Shown here: in pieces, positions 24,026 through 34,272 of the stretch
How the letters are laid out: the number at the start of each line of letters is the position of its first letter
Numbering within the stretch: position 1 is the first letter of the stretch
Assembly (NCBI GenBank): GCA_963693315.1
Contig: CAVNZG010001044.1
Span: forward strand, 27,930-91,929
From: Diogma glabrata
Lineage: Eukaryota > Arthropoda > Insecta > Diptera > Cylindrotomidae
DNA length: 64,000 nt
Direction: 5' to 3'
Program-made: the position numbers and the translations under genes
Notes under the pieces: model-generated
Told to the model about the DNA's origin: nothing
The model's input: the letters and a program-made list of their open reading frames with translations, nothing else
Databases searched by the model: none

Positions 24026-24159
24026 TCGTATGATAAATGTGGGATACGTATGATAAATCTAGTATTTAAGAACGATACAAGGCATGTAACATAATACATG
24101 GTAAGTTAAAATTGAAATTTTAATTTTATTTCGTTAATTGATTTATTTTTTATATTTAG
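24026..24159 (+). promoter_or_regulatory. Putative promoter, first exon end and 5' intron of the GTSF1-like gene
   Basis: A repeated CGTATGATAAAT word (about 24027 and 24048) and a TATA-like TATTTAAG at about 24063 precede a possible short first exon ending ACATG|GTAAGT (donor at 24101). A T-rich tract and TTTAG at 24155-24159 form an acceptor directly before the coding ATG. The 59-bp intron length is typical of flies. The transcription start is inferred. Confidence 0.45.
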
Positions 24160-24499
24160 ATGTCTAGTTTGGTAGGAGTAAAAAAATATATATGTCCATA
24201 CAATGTGAATCATCAAATAACCTACAGAAAGTTCTTCTGTCACATTAAAACTTGTAAAGACAAGCAGCCGTCAGGAATACAAGTTATTTTGTGTAAATAT
24301 AATATTTACCACGTAATTCCAAAAGAAGACTATGAGGTAATTTGTTAACTTAATACTCAAATTAATAAATATTTTGATTTAACATTTTTTCTTCTTTTTA
24401 CAGATTCATCTTCTTAATTGCCCTGATCGGGTGGTTTGGAAAGAAGTATTTGATTCATTCAAAAATCACACCACACAAGACGAATGGTGCAGCGAATGA
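24160..24499 (+). CDS. GTSF1/Asterix-like tandem CHHC zinc-finger protein (two coding exons)
   Basis: Coding exons 24160-24336 and 24404-24499 are joined by a 67-bp intron with GAG|GTAATT donor and TTTTTACAG acceptor. The joined frame gives 90 residues (91 if the ATG at 24098 starts it). It holds two U11-48K/GTSF1-type zinc fingers, both exactly C-x5-H-x9-H-x3-C: finger 1 from residue 12 (CPYNVNH...HIKTC), finger 2 from residue 45 (CKYNIYH...HLLNC), the second spanning the exon junction. An acidic/aromatic tail with EVFDSF and DEWCSE follows. GTSF1 proteins (Asterix in Drosophila) bind Piwi-clade Argonautes, and also small RNA through the fingers, and are required for piRNA-guided transposon silencing. 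Short tails with W residues contact Piwi in known members. All ligands are intact and introns are kept, so this is not a retrocopy. AATAAA words at about 24564-24586 can serve as poly(A) signals. It is probably a paralogue rather than the main family member. Confidence 0.8.
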
Positions 24500-24748
24500 A
24501 AAAAACTTAGGCCCAGTTATTTTTAATAATCATAATAGAAAAAACTTTAATAATTAACTATAAAATAAAATAAAAGAAATAATAAATTTGAAAAATATAT
24601 AATGTTAGCAAAAAATGATGGCTTTTTATTTATCAAACCCTTTGAAAAAGTCTCTTAAATATGGTTCGTTCTTGTTTACTGTCTATATCAACTATCCATT
24701 TATTAGAAAGGGAAAGCGCGTACACTTAAAGATAACTAACTGTAAATC

Positions 24749-24934
24749 TTATACCTTACTGACTGTTTTAATCGTCATTAAAAAATAATTTGTTTTGGCC
24801 CGTCTGATTCTTATCATTTCTGTGTCCCAATTTACCACAAAGCGCATTAAAAAGAAATGAATCCCTTCATGCTCAAAACTCCCTAATGAAGTTTTCTTTT
24901 TCAATTTGAGTGGAAACATTTGACGGTCAATCAC
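24749..24934 (-). CDS. Unrecognised 61-aa ORF
   Basis: Minus-strand frame with DRQMFPLKLKKKTSLGSF, a hydrophobic HFFLMRFVVNWD and IRIRRAK. Composition is protein-like and the frame continues upstream to about 24955. It points the same way as the ATPase relic 0.6 kb away and could belong to the same source element. No family recognised. Confidence 0.25.
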   Translation of the reverse strand: MIDRQMFPLKLKKKTSLGSFEHEGIHFFLMRFVVNWDTEMIRIRRAKTNYFLMTIKTVSKV

Positions 24935-25551
24935 TTGCTTCTTGTTTTAACTTAAGGAAGCAATCCGACTAAGAAAGATAATCAATCTAAAAAGTTAATC
25001 GTCACATGTCGTCCAACACAATTCATATTTATTCTTAAGAAAAAAAGTTTGAATTCAACAAAAAAATGTGTCAACACAACGACAAAAAACGACAAAAAAA
25101 AAACATTGAAAACAATTTACTATACTACGAATAACATTTACTAATTCCTTAAGAGCTCATCAAATGCGACAGCAAATTTATATTTCACAACTATGTGAAA
25201 ACGAAAACAAAAAAATTAACAAAACAAAAAACTAACCAATACATATGATAAACACAATAACAACATCAGAAGCTAATTACCTTTTATATTATTAATTTTC
25301 TGTCATATTTTTCTTGTTGCATTATTGCATAACATCAGAAATAACTTGACCGACAGACCGCGCTATTCAGATGTATCAGTGTCTATGCCAAACAATTAAA
25401 TCTAAAATTTTTCAGACAATTAATCAAATAATGTTCAAATAATGTTCAATCTAAACTAATCTATTGTACTTAATTTTCAAAACGTTTTCAATATTTTGCA
25501 AGAACAATTAGCTTAGATAGATTGCAGTGTTCATTTTCTTTTTCCTTGGTC
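24935..25551. other. AT-rich interval, nothing recognised
   Basis: A-rich runs and no supported gene. Confidence 0.25.
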
Positions 25552-26025
25552 AGCTGGCTTCAAAACCCCGTTTGAAGCTGCCTTCTTTTATACTCTTACA
25601 AAACTCGTTGATATTTTCTGGATAAATTTGTCTAGCAAGCGGTAGATTTGAGATTTATCTAGGGGGTTATTAAACATAACAAGGTATTTGCAGTTTAACG
25701 AAATGTCTCAGTAAAATTTTCTTTGGAACACATTTTGGGTAATTAATATTACAGATATATTTCGATGATGTGAACCCTTGGTAAATAATTCACAAACGTT
25801 TTTATTATACGCCTCAGTCATTAAATCATCCAAGATGATTAATGTGTTTTTCTAGATTATCAAAATTTTCGGGGACGTTGTCTAACATTTCAATATCTTC
25901 AAAATCGAAATCTTTTAGATCGACCGAATTAGTTTCACCATTGCACCAAACCAGTTTCTTTATACCATGAATATGTGGCAAGAACTTTAATACAAACGTG
26001 GTCTTCCCCGATCCAAAATGAACGC
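25552..26025 (-). pseudogene. Broken packaging-type P-loop ATPase (Polinton/small-DNA-virus type)
   Basis: Translated in pieces on the minus strand, this region shows, in order, a Walker A loop (GSGKTT at about 26013-25996), a basic/hydrophobic strand ending LVWCNGE, an acidic run (KDFDFEDIEML), a Walker B strand ILDDLM, the signature FTKGSHHRNISVI and ITQN, and a terminal ARQIYPENINEFC. This set resembles the FtsK/HerA-like genome-packaging ATPases of Polinton/Maverick elements and related adintovirus-like elements. The frame shifts at least three times and carries stops near 25660-25690, so it cannot make the enzyme. No capsid, polymerase or integrase of such an element was recognised beside it. 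Family placement is from memory of the motif set. Confidence 0.6.
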
Positions 26026-26395
26026 ACCATTATATGAGTTTCGTGTGAAACCAATGGCGTTATTGGTTGAAGACGAAACTCAATTCGAGATGGATGGTCA
26101 GCTGTTTTAATAAAAATTAATGTATTTAAACAAATTTTAAAAAAATTAATTAATAAAATAAAAATTTTGTTTAAAGTTTTTACAAAACTATAACAAAAAA
26201 ATAAAAAAAAGATTTAATTTTTTATTTAAATAAGTTTTTTCCAAAATTATAGCAAGTTTTTCACATTTCGAACATCTGTTTATAATTTTTAGTTTTTTCA
26301 ATTAACAACTTATTTCAGGCATCCGTCTAAAATTCCAAATAAAAAGTTTTAAGGTTTCCAAAACATCATATTTTTTCCCAACACAATTTGTTCTA
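26026..26395. other. AT-rich interval, nothing recognised
   Basis: A possible short upstream extension of the ATPase relic, then A/T runs. Confidence 0.25.
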
Positions 26396-27830
26396 ATTCT
26401 TCTGCTCGCTTTACACACAAAATCTTATATAGCAACCAAAAAAAAAACTAGAACAACACATGTGCCCCAATGAAAAAAAATCGAAATCATACTTAATCAT
26501 TTAACGCAAAACAAAGCCGCACGCAATTACGAAACAAAATACAAAATACTACAACAAAACAATTTTTGTTATCTACAAAAAAAAAATATATCATGAACAT
26601 CTTCAATTTTTTTTTTTTTTGTCGAGAAAATTAAAATCTTACATGCTTTTTTCATATTTTTGTTTTCAACCCATTCTGTTTTTTATCAATCAATTAACGC
26701 ATCATGTGAGAAAGTCCCATATTTTTGATTCTTCTGCTCGCTTAACACACAAAATCTTATATAACAACAAAAAACAAGAACAACACATGTGCCCCAATGA
26801 AAAAAAAATCGAAATCTTACTTAATCATTTAACGCAAAAAAAGAACGCTCGCAATTACGAAACAAAATACAAAATACTACAACAAAAACAATTTTTGTTA
26901 CCTTTAACACATCATGTGAGAAAGTCCCATATTTTTGTAATATAATATCGAGAAAAAAGTTATGAAACAAAATTCAATTCACATTGAATGCAATTGTTGT
27001 TGTTTTTCTCAGTTGATTCAGTCAACTCAACTCATGAAAGATAGTGGGATCGAAAATGAATTTTTTCTTATAAGATACAACAACAAAAAAAGATTTAAAT
27101 CACTTTCTCTAGTTTTTCTTTCAAGTTTTTTATTCGACCGCAAGATTAAAACACAAACTCATATTTGACTGAAGCAACTGATACAACTGAAAAATTGAAT
27201 GCAATTGTTGTTGTTTTTTCTCAGTTGATTCAGTCAACTCATTGAATAATCTATTTTAAAACATTTGTTGGATAGTCCCACATTTCTTTACTTTTTTTCG
27301 TGACGAAGAAAATTAATTTTTTCTTATAAGATACAACAAAAAAAATATTTTAATCGTTTTCGCTAGTTTTCTTTCAAGATTCTTCAATTTTTGTTTTGTC
27401 GAGAAAATTAAAATCTTACATAACAAAACAACAAAGTGTCATAATATCGAGACAAGGTCAAGATCAACCAAAGATCAACCAAAAAAAAATTGATTTAAAC
27501 TCAAAGCAAATGTTTTGTTTTTTCATTCATGTAACATACTCGTATATTTTTTTCTTATTAAACCTCCCACATCAATTAACACATCATGTGAGAAAGTCCC
27601 ATATTTTTGTAATATAATATCGAGACAAAAATTGTTGTTGTAGCTTATCAACCAAAAAAAAAAAAATTGATTTAAACTCAATCGAAATGAATTTTTTCTT
27701 ATAAGATACAACAACAAAAAAACAAGATTAAAATCATTTTCTCTAGTTTTTCTTTCAAACTCAGTCTCTCAATGCAATTTGAATTAATTTCAATGAAGTC
27801 CCATATTTTTTAGTCTATGTGCGAAACCCC
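26396..27830 (+). repeat. Mosaic of short direct repeats
   Basis: Four block types recur: a 175-bp block at 26396-26575 and 26729-26903 (TTCTGCTCGCTT, CATGTGCCCCAATG); a 34-bp block with CATCATGTGAGAAAGTCCCA at about 26694, 26904 and 27575; a 70-bp block with TTTTTTCTTATAAGATACAA at about 27059, 27314 and 27687; and a 44-bp block with CTCAGTTGATTCAGTCAACT at about 26987 and 27198. No credible gene; the frames here are repeat translations. Confidence 0.7.
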
Positions 27831-28300
27831 CATAACACTACTCAAGTCACTTGCCACTTGCTTGAGGAATTTCGTTTAAAAATGTATTTGCCTACTAACT
27901 AAATAATAGAAAAAATTATCTTTTAAATAAATGTTTAAAACATTTTTTATTTTATAATTCATATTTGAATAGAAGTGAGTAGACTAAACAGGAGTGTGGC
28001 ATCACAAAAGAATACTCTACAGCTAAAATTTATAATAAAAATGTTGACTGAATAAATTTCATGCATCAGATCCTCTGGAACATCATCTTGGCTAGTGATA
28101 TATTATTGCTATTAATTTATTGCTATTATATTATTGATATATTATTGCTTTATATTATTGTTATTGAAAATAGCTGTTATCATCCCAAATCCTATAACAA
28201 TAGGTTTATTTTTGTTTTTTCAACAACTATAATTGTGTGCGTTATTAATCTAAACAGAATAAAATAGACAGATCTTAATTTTATTCTGTTGCCCGAATCA
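27831..28300. other. AT-rich interval, nothing recognised
   Basis: Includes a TTATTG-rich stretch at 28095-28165. No supported gene. Confidence 0.25.
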
Positions 28301-28474
28301 GCGCAATACATTTTCCTTGCCCGTATTTTATAAATATTTTGATTGTATTTTATAAAAAGCCAACAAAAACATTTCGCTCTCATTTAAAATTACATATTTA
28401 AAAAGCAATAAATCCAAACTAGTATATTACTTCAAAATATTTATAAAATACGGGCAAGAAAAACGTATTGCTCT
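28301..28474. mobile_element. 174-bp hairpin MITE with about 42-bp TIRs
   Basis: The arms 28301-28342 and 28432-28474 are inverted copies with few mismatches; the core CTTGCCCGTATTTTATAAAT is mirrored exactly. The interior is about 90 bp of non-coding DNA. Family unknown. Confidence 0.65.
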
Positions 28475-28613
28475 GATGTATGTTCCTCTCTCGAATAATA
28501 AAAGAGGCAAAGACTACTATGATATCATATGAATTCCATTTCCAATGTAAAAAAAATAGTATTTTTATTTTTTAGTATTAGCTCCGAAAAATGAATACTT
28601 TTGAGACTGTTTA

Positions 28614-28833
28614 GGCACGCTATACACCTGAGCTAAACTATGCGAACTATGTTTTTAACAAAATAATGTATATAACGTAATTATAGAAAAAAACATTACG
28701 GAAACAAAACGTTTAAAAAATAAAATAAAAACGGAAACATTACATTTTTTTTAAAAAACATTATTCGCATTAAAACATTATTTTTTTTTTTAAACATACT
28801 TCGCATAGTTTAGCTCAGGTGTATAGCGCGCCT
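28614..28833. mobile_element. MITE with GGCACGCTATACACC TIRs, copy 1
   Basis: The ends GGCACGCTATACACCTGAGC and its inverse pair over about 43 bp with two mismatches. TTA on each side (28611-28613, 28834-28836) could be a 3-bp target duplication of the PIF/Harbinger kind. The interior is AT-rich. A second copy is at 35595-35828. Confidence 0.7.
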
Positions 28834-28974
28834 TAGGTCCGCAAACTTCTATTTTAGCGGCCTAGTACTCAAAGTCGTAATGACAACACTTTAGCGGATT
28901 TAAAATTTGTTTATTCGGAAATCTGACAATTGAATGAATTTTAAAACTTTATTCATTTATTAATTTATTTCATA

Positions 28975-29100
28975 CTAGAAGGTATCCACACGGCGATGCC
29001 CGTGCTTCCCAGATAAAGTGGTTGAAAACTGTTTTTTTTGAGTAAATTCTCCAATAGTTTTAATTAATGTCATTTAATTTAACTTATTTTATCTATAATC
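28975..29100 (-). mobile_element. Helitron 3' terminal segment (minus)
   Basis: Read on the minus strand it ends with the hairpin CACGG-gcatcg-CCGTG, eleven bases, then CTAG followed by T: the canonical Helitron 3' end. An inverted copy is at 32009-32126. Confidence 0.6.
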
Positions 29101-29121
29101 TATCTATTATCTATCTATATA

Positions 29122-30415
29122 TCTTCTTTGATAAAAAAATAAAGTGTTTGTCTGTCTGCGTGCGCTCTCTAGAGAAATTTGGAACACATAGGAGCATTAA
29201 ATTTTGTCAAGAGTAGGCAATTGACAGGTACCAATGCACCTCGGAGCTGAAATTTTCAGATTTAATTTAGTATTTTTTTCATTAATAGTTTTAATTTTCT
29301 TAAGGATTTGCCTAAATGTTGATTATATTTTATACCTGAATTTTTGTTCAAATTTCGAATTATTCGCTTAGTTATCTTTGATCAATTTTTTTTCACATTT
29401 TGGAATTATCATTAAAATAAATAAATAATGTATATAATAAAACAAACAAATATGTACATTTATATGAAAATTATGTGCATTGAAATCCAACACATTATTT
29501 TTAACAAATATTTCTAATTTACAACAAATATGTTCTTATGGTTTGCAATTATATAAAATATGTACATATTTCTAGGTATTAGCACCAATACGATACATAT
29601 AAGCATTAAACAAACAATATATGATTAAACAAACCTGCTTGCATTAGCAGAACTGCCATCACATCAAAAATTGGAAATTGACGTTTCGTTTCCTCTTCTT
29701 AGAAACATTGATGAACCAAGAATTTACATTGGAACCCTAGTACCGAAGAAAAAGATTATGAACAATATCAAAGCTACAGGTTTAAAGTGTTTTACTTATT
29801 GAGTGAAATATGCTTCTCCATTACTTTTAAAACTATTATTGTTATTGCAAGGGGTCTATAAAATATATGCAAATATGTTAACAAATGTTGTGATTTGACT
29901 GTTTTAATAATAATATATAAGTCTGAATTTACAAATGAAAGTAGTCTTATTTTTTCCAATTTTTGTTTTAAATTATGGGAAGGAATGTCGAAATAAGACG
30001 ATGACCATAAAGCGATAAAACCTATTAAACGAAAATATTCACTAAAAATGGTGGTATTCTTTAACCGGCGTATGCATCAATGTAGTAGAGTATTGCAGAC
30101 AATAGATAAAATAAATTTGCAAATTGCAATACGACCCTCTTCAGAACAGCAAAATTTCTGGATTGATAAACGATTATAAGTCTACATGAGATAGGACGCT
30201 AAACCAGTAGCAATGAACCAGTGTAAATATTTTGTATGACGAGTACGGTGATTTCGGAGTAAGTAATTGACAATTGTGACATCCAATAAACAAATATATT
30301 TACGCTCACCTAATTGTTCGTGAGTCGTGACACATTCAATTATTTGAATTAAATCTTTGGAATAAAATTTTTACTTTTTTCTAACCTTAATTTTTTGCCA
30401 TCTATGTTTATAAAA
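29122..30415 (+). repeat. Arm of a large inverted duplication, with Helitron 5' segment
   Basis: 29122-29916 is the 5' part of the same Helitron as 36857-36060 (starts TC, then AATAAAGTG and TCTGTCTGCGTGCGC). 29917-30415 matches 32934-32140 in inverted orientation and corresponds to the DNA flanking that Helitron's 3' end. So this arm is a copy of the whole locus from which the Helitron's centre and 3' end are deleted. Non-coding. Confidence 0.65.
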
Positions 30416-30480
30416 ATTATTTAATTATTATATGTCTGTCAATGTGTTTTAATTTTAACATACATTTAATATGTAAATTA

Positions 30481-31920
30481 CTTCGGTCTGAAAGACTTCA
30501 GTATTACATTCATGAGCTCAAAGTGAAATTCTTACCCCCACTTTTTTTGGCATTTTTCGACGTTGTAGATTACGACGTTTACTGATTCTAAAAAAGCAAA
30601 AAAAAAAATTTCTGTCTGTCTGTCGGCCGGCCGTCCGTCAGTCCGGCCGTCCATCCGTCACAACCGACGAAATCTAGAAAACCGCTGGACGGATTTCAAA
30701 AATTTTTTTTTTTAAAAATAGGTTTACTCAATGGAAAGAGCCGGAAGGACGATGTGTTTGATAACTGTACCGAAAGTGTGCCAAAAAAATCGTCAAGTGT
30801 GTCAAAACAAGGAAATTTGCATATTTTTTGCTTAAAACACATTCATTTTAAGTGATTACGAGTAGAAACATTGAATTTGGATAAATCTTGATCGTCGGGA
30901 TTGGTATGTGAGACCAAAATCTAGATTATTGCATTATAAGTTTGTCAAAAAAATGTTGTCAAGTGTGTCAAAAGATAGATTTTTATTTATTTTTTTACCC
31001 AATTTTTTGGAAAAAAACAAAATTAATTTTTGTTTGAAATGAAATTTTATTATTATTATAGAGAATTATGGCATTATAAGTTTGTCAAAAAATAATGTCA
31101 AGTGTGTCAAAAAACAATTTCATTTATTTTTTTAGCCAATTTTTTGGGAAAAAAATGTAGCTGTTTTTATGACGTAAATGTAACTGAAAAGAAATTGGAC
31201 ATGGAAATTTTTGGATTTGTTATAGTTTTTTTAATATCTTTGGAATTTTGAAAAAAGTTTGTATATTTGATTTTCTAATAATTTTTGCAATATTTTTAGA
31301 ATTTTAGGAAAATTTTGAATTTTTAAGAATTTTTGGAATATTATTGGAATTTAGAAAAAGTATAAATAATTGATTTTATTCTAATTTTTGGAACATTTTT
31401 GGAATTTTGAAAAAAGTTTCAATTTTTGATTTTGTTATAATTTTTGCAATATTTTTAGAATTTTTGAAAAAATTTTAATCTTTGATTTTGTAATAATTTT
31501 CGGAATATTTTTAGAATTATGTAAAAAGTTTGAATTTTTGATTTTATTTAATTTTTACAATATTTTTGGAATTTTGAAAGAAATGTGAATTTCTGATTTT
31601 GTAATATTTTCTCGAAATGCTAAATGAAGAGGTTTTTGTGTAGTTTGCTGAGTGTATCATCTTTTCACTAATCTATGTTAATTTACGATCTGTTATAATT
31701 TTCCGGCAACGAATTGATGTTTTGTGTTAGTTTTGTGATAAATTTCTAAACAGAGATAATATTTATACTTTAACAAAGAGTTATCTTTGATATACACCGC
31801 TGCCCAAAACTAAAATCCATGTCCTCATAAAAGTTTTTTGCCGAAAACTATATCAAAATCCATAACCCAGACCGAAGTCTTGATATCTCAGAGCTTGAGA
31901 TTTTAACCCCTCCATATTTT
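30481..31920 (+). repeat. GTCTGTCTG repeat family, copy A (about 1.44 kb)
   Basis: Begins ACTTCGGTCTGAAAGACTTC, has a GC-rich GGCCGGCCGTCCGTC block, two units of about 138 bp (GCATTATAAGTTTGTC, AAGTGTGTCAAAA), then a ladder of TTTGGAATTTTGAAAAAAGT units of about 65 bp, and ends near ACCCCTCCATATTTT. Near the 3' end AGACCGAAG is the inverse of the 5' CTTCGGTCT. The same order occurs at 39686-41245. No intact protein. The family is unknown to me. Confidence 0.7.
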
Positions 31921-32008
31921 ATCTATAGCTTTAGAGACATTTAGTTAATGGCTTTTGATGACTGTAAAATGATACAATTACATTTTTTTCAATTTTTTTA
32001 TATATTAC

Positions 32009-32126
32009 TAATAAAATAAGTTAAATTAAATGACATTCAAACAAACTATAGGAGAATTTACTTAAAAAACAATTTGCAACCACTTTATCTGGAAAGCACG
32101 GGCATCGCCATGCGGGTACCTTCTAG
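32009..32126 (+). mobile_element. Helitron 3' terminal segment (plus)
   Basis: Inverted copy of 28975-29100. It ends GGGTACCTTCTAG at 32126 and is followed by T, after a hairpin-forming GCACGGGCATCGCCATGC. Confidence 0.6.
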
Positions 32127-32139
32127 TAATTAAATAATT

Positions 32140-32934
32140 TTTATAAAGGTAGATGGCAAAAGATTAAGGTTAGAAAAAAGTTAAAATTTTATTCCAGATT
32201 TCCAAAGATAAAATTTATTTGTTTATTGGATGTCACAATTGACAATTACTTACTCAGAAATCACCATACTCATCATACAAAATAGGTACACTGGTTCATT
32301 GCTACTGGTTTAGCGTCCTATTTCATGTAGACTTATAATCATTTATCAATCCAGAAATTTTTCTGTTCTGAAAAGGGTCGTATTGCAATTTGCAAATATA
32401 ATTTTTTTTTGCGTTTAAAATAAAGTCAGTGAAAATTAAAACGAATAATTATATAAATAAAATTAATAAGAATATCTAAATTAGCGTTAAATATTTTAAT
32501 TAACTATAACTATAAAATAATTAGTAATGAAAACAAAAGTTCAAATTGACTGTTTTTTAATAAAATACACATTTTTTAAAATTTCAAGACAAAAAATGCA
32601 AAACAGAAAAAATAGTATAAAGAACTCGTTTCATAAGACGTTTTATCGCACTTATCCATTAGAAAACGCTGCGCGGGTCGCCATTTGAACAGATTGCGTG
32701 TGATAAAATCGTCGATTATTAAACTAGTTTCTTAATATACTATTATCGATTGTCTGCAATACTCTACTACAATGATGCATACGCCGGTTAAATAATACTA
32801 CCATTTTTAGTGAATATTTTCGTTTAATAGTTTTTATCGTCATATTTCGACATTCCTTTCAACAATTTAAAACAAAAATTAGAAAAAATAATAATAAGAC
32901 TAATAACATTTGTAAATTCAGACATATATTATTA
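32140..32934 (-). repeat. Inverted partner of 29917-30415 (with internal insertion)
   Basis: Blocks at 32140-32400 and 32750-32934 match 30415-30100 and 30100-29917 in reverse. About 350 bp at 32400-32750 have no counterpart in the other arm. Confidence 0.6.
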
Positions 32935-33682
32935 CTAGCGGGACCCGGCGTGCTTTGCTACGCCTATAAATAAAGTTTGTGTGTATACATTTTGTTGACG
33001 TAGCAATAATTTCAAAGAGTAGTAATAAGAAATGGTTTTCTATTTTTTTTAATATGAATGTAAAAGGAAGGATCAGCACTCTAGTTGATCAGCAAAATAT
33101 AAAAAAATAGTATTATATATAAAACAAAGGATATATAAAAAATACGCGATCAAATAAGTTTTCAGGTGTGTAATCTGTTTAGAACATTATACGGAACAAA
33201 AATGGATTCACAAATTTTCACAGTGCTCATGCGGTTTAGTATACGCTTTCTTTACCGGTAGGTTACTAAAAACGTTGCAAAAAATTTTGATCGGTATATG
33301 ATTTTATGGTCAGCAAGGGCAGTAAGAATAGCGACAATACATTCGATGAAGGTATAGAAGAAGTGATGCAAAAAAGGAATAAAAGAAGTGGTGCAAAAAA
33401 AATCAAAATTATTTGGAAGTTTTTGTATATGAATTTATAGGATTTGAATTCATAGGATGAGAAATATTTCTATTTAGTCAACATTTTAAGTCATTTTAAA
33501 GTCATTATTATTGAATGTTGCAAATCAATGCGAAACTAATATCTTACACACGGTCAATATATTGGCATATATGTTCCATATATAGACAACATTAATGAAA
33601 TATTAAATTTTAAGCGATTTTGTGAGTAATTTTTGCTCAAAGTAATTATTAAAAGTATTATTCCCGATAATAAGTAATTATT

Positions 33683-33750
33683 GTCGGAATTGAACTCACA
33701 CTCATCAGAGACATCATAGTTCAAAGCCATCTTACAGACTCAGCCACAGT
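33683..33750 (-). ncRNA. tRNA-like segment (possible SINE or tRNA relic)
   Basis: On the minus strand GTGGCTGAGTCTGTAAGATGG resembles a pol III A box and GAGTTCAATTCC a B box, 68 bases in all. Stem pairing is imperfect and no functional tRNA is claimed. Confidence 0.3.
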
Positions 33751-34069
33751 GGATGAAACAACAACGAAACATATTACAATTTTCATGTTCAGATAATTTC
33801 TAAATTGAAGCTTCATTATCGCATATTTATTTAAATTGAATTCTTCATCTGTGATTATACAATTATAAATTGTATTTGCTCCCGACACGAAACATACAAA
33901 AACTGTTTTAAAGAAGTCTTTCTGAGAGAAAATAAAAAATGCTTTAAAATTGCAAAACTCATGTGAATTAAAATAATTACTTAATCACTCTAAAAAATTT
34001 ATTTATTTTACACCAAATAGTGTAAAACTTTTGTTTATTTAACATTATACCCGTCGCATATTGTCGGTA

Positions 34070-34272
34070 TCTCATAAGAAAGAAAATTCAAGAAAAGTCG
34101 TTTTGAGTTGTTGATGGTCATTGCAAAAGCGAGTCGCACTGGAAACTAACCGTTTGAATTCAAATGCCATATCTGTTGCGATCATTGAAATACGTAGCAA
34201 CAGTACATCTTGCACTTTGAATTTTCCATTCAAAATTGTAGCTTCAACGACATTGTTCATCATCTTTTTCAC
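34070..34272 (-). pseudogene. Helitron RepHel helicase C-terminal fragment
   Basis: The frame reads NNVVEATILNGKFK, then LRISMIATDMAFEFKRL, matching the Pif1-type helicase motif region of Helitron proteins. A one-base shift then gives FPVRLAFAMTIN, the next conserved block, after which similarity ends. The fragment is broken by that frameshift and by loss of the final GQ(S/T) block. It lies in the correct orientation inside the Helitron at 32935-36857. Confidence 0.7.

Larger units (their letters stand above)
23948..24735 (+). repeat. 70-bp direct repeats flanking the GTSF1-like gene
   Basis: The text GTTCTTGTTTACTGTCTA, then ATCAACTAT and AAAGGGAAAG, occurs at about 23956-24020 and again at about 24668-24735, either side of the gene. 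This suggests a past tandem duplication of a unit that contained the gene or its promoter. Confidence 0.5.

Noticed and set aside
26619..27617. Several 60-110 codon frames with HHVRKSHIF
   Set aside because: They are translations of the repeated 34-bp and 175-bp blocks.
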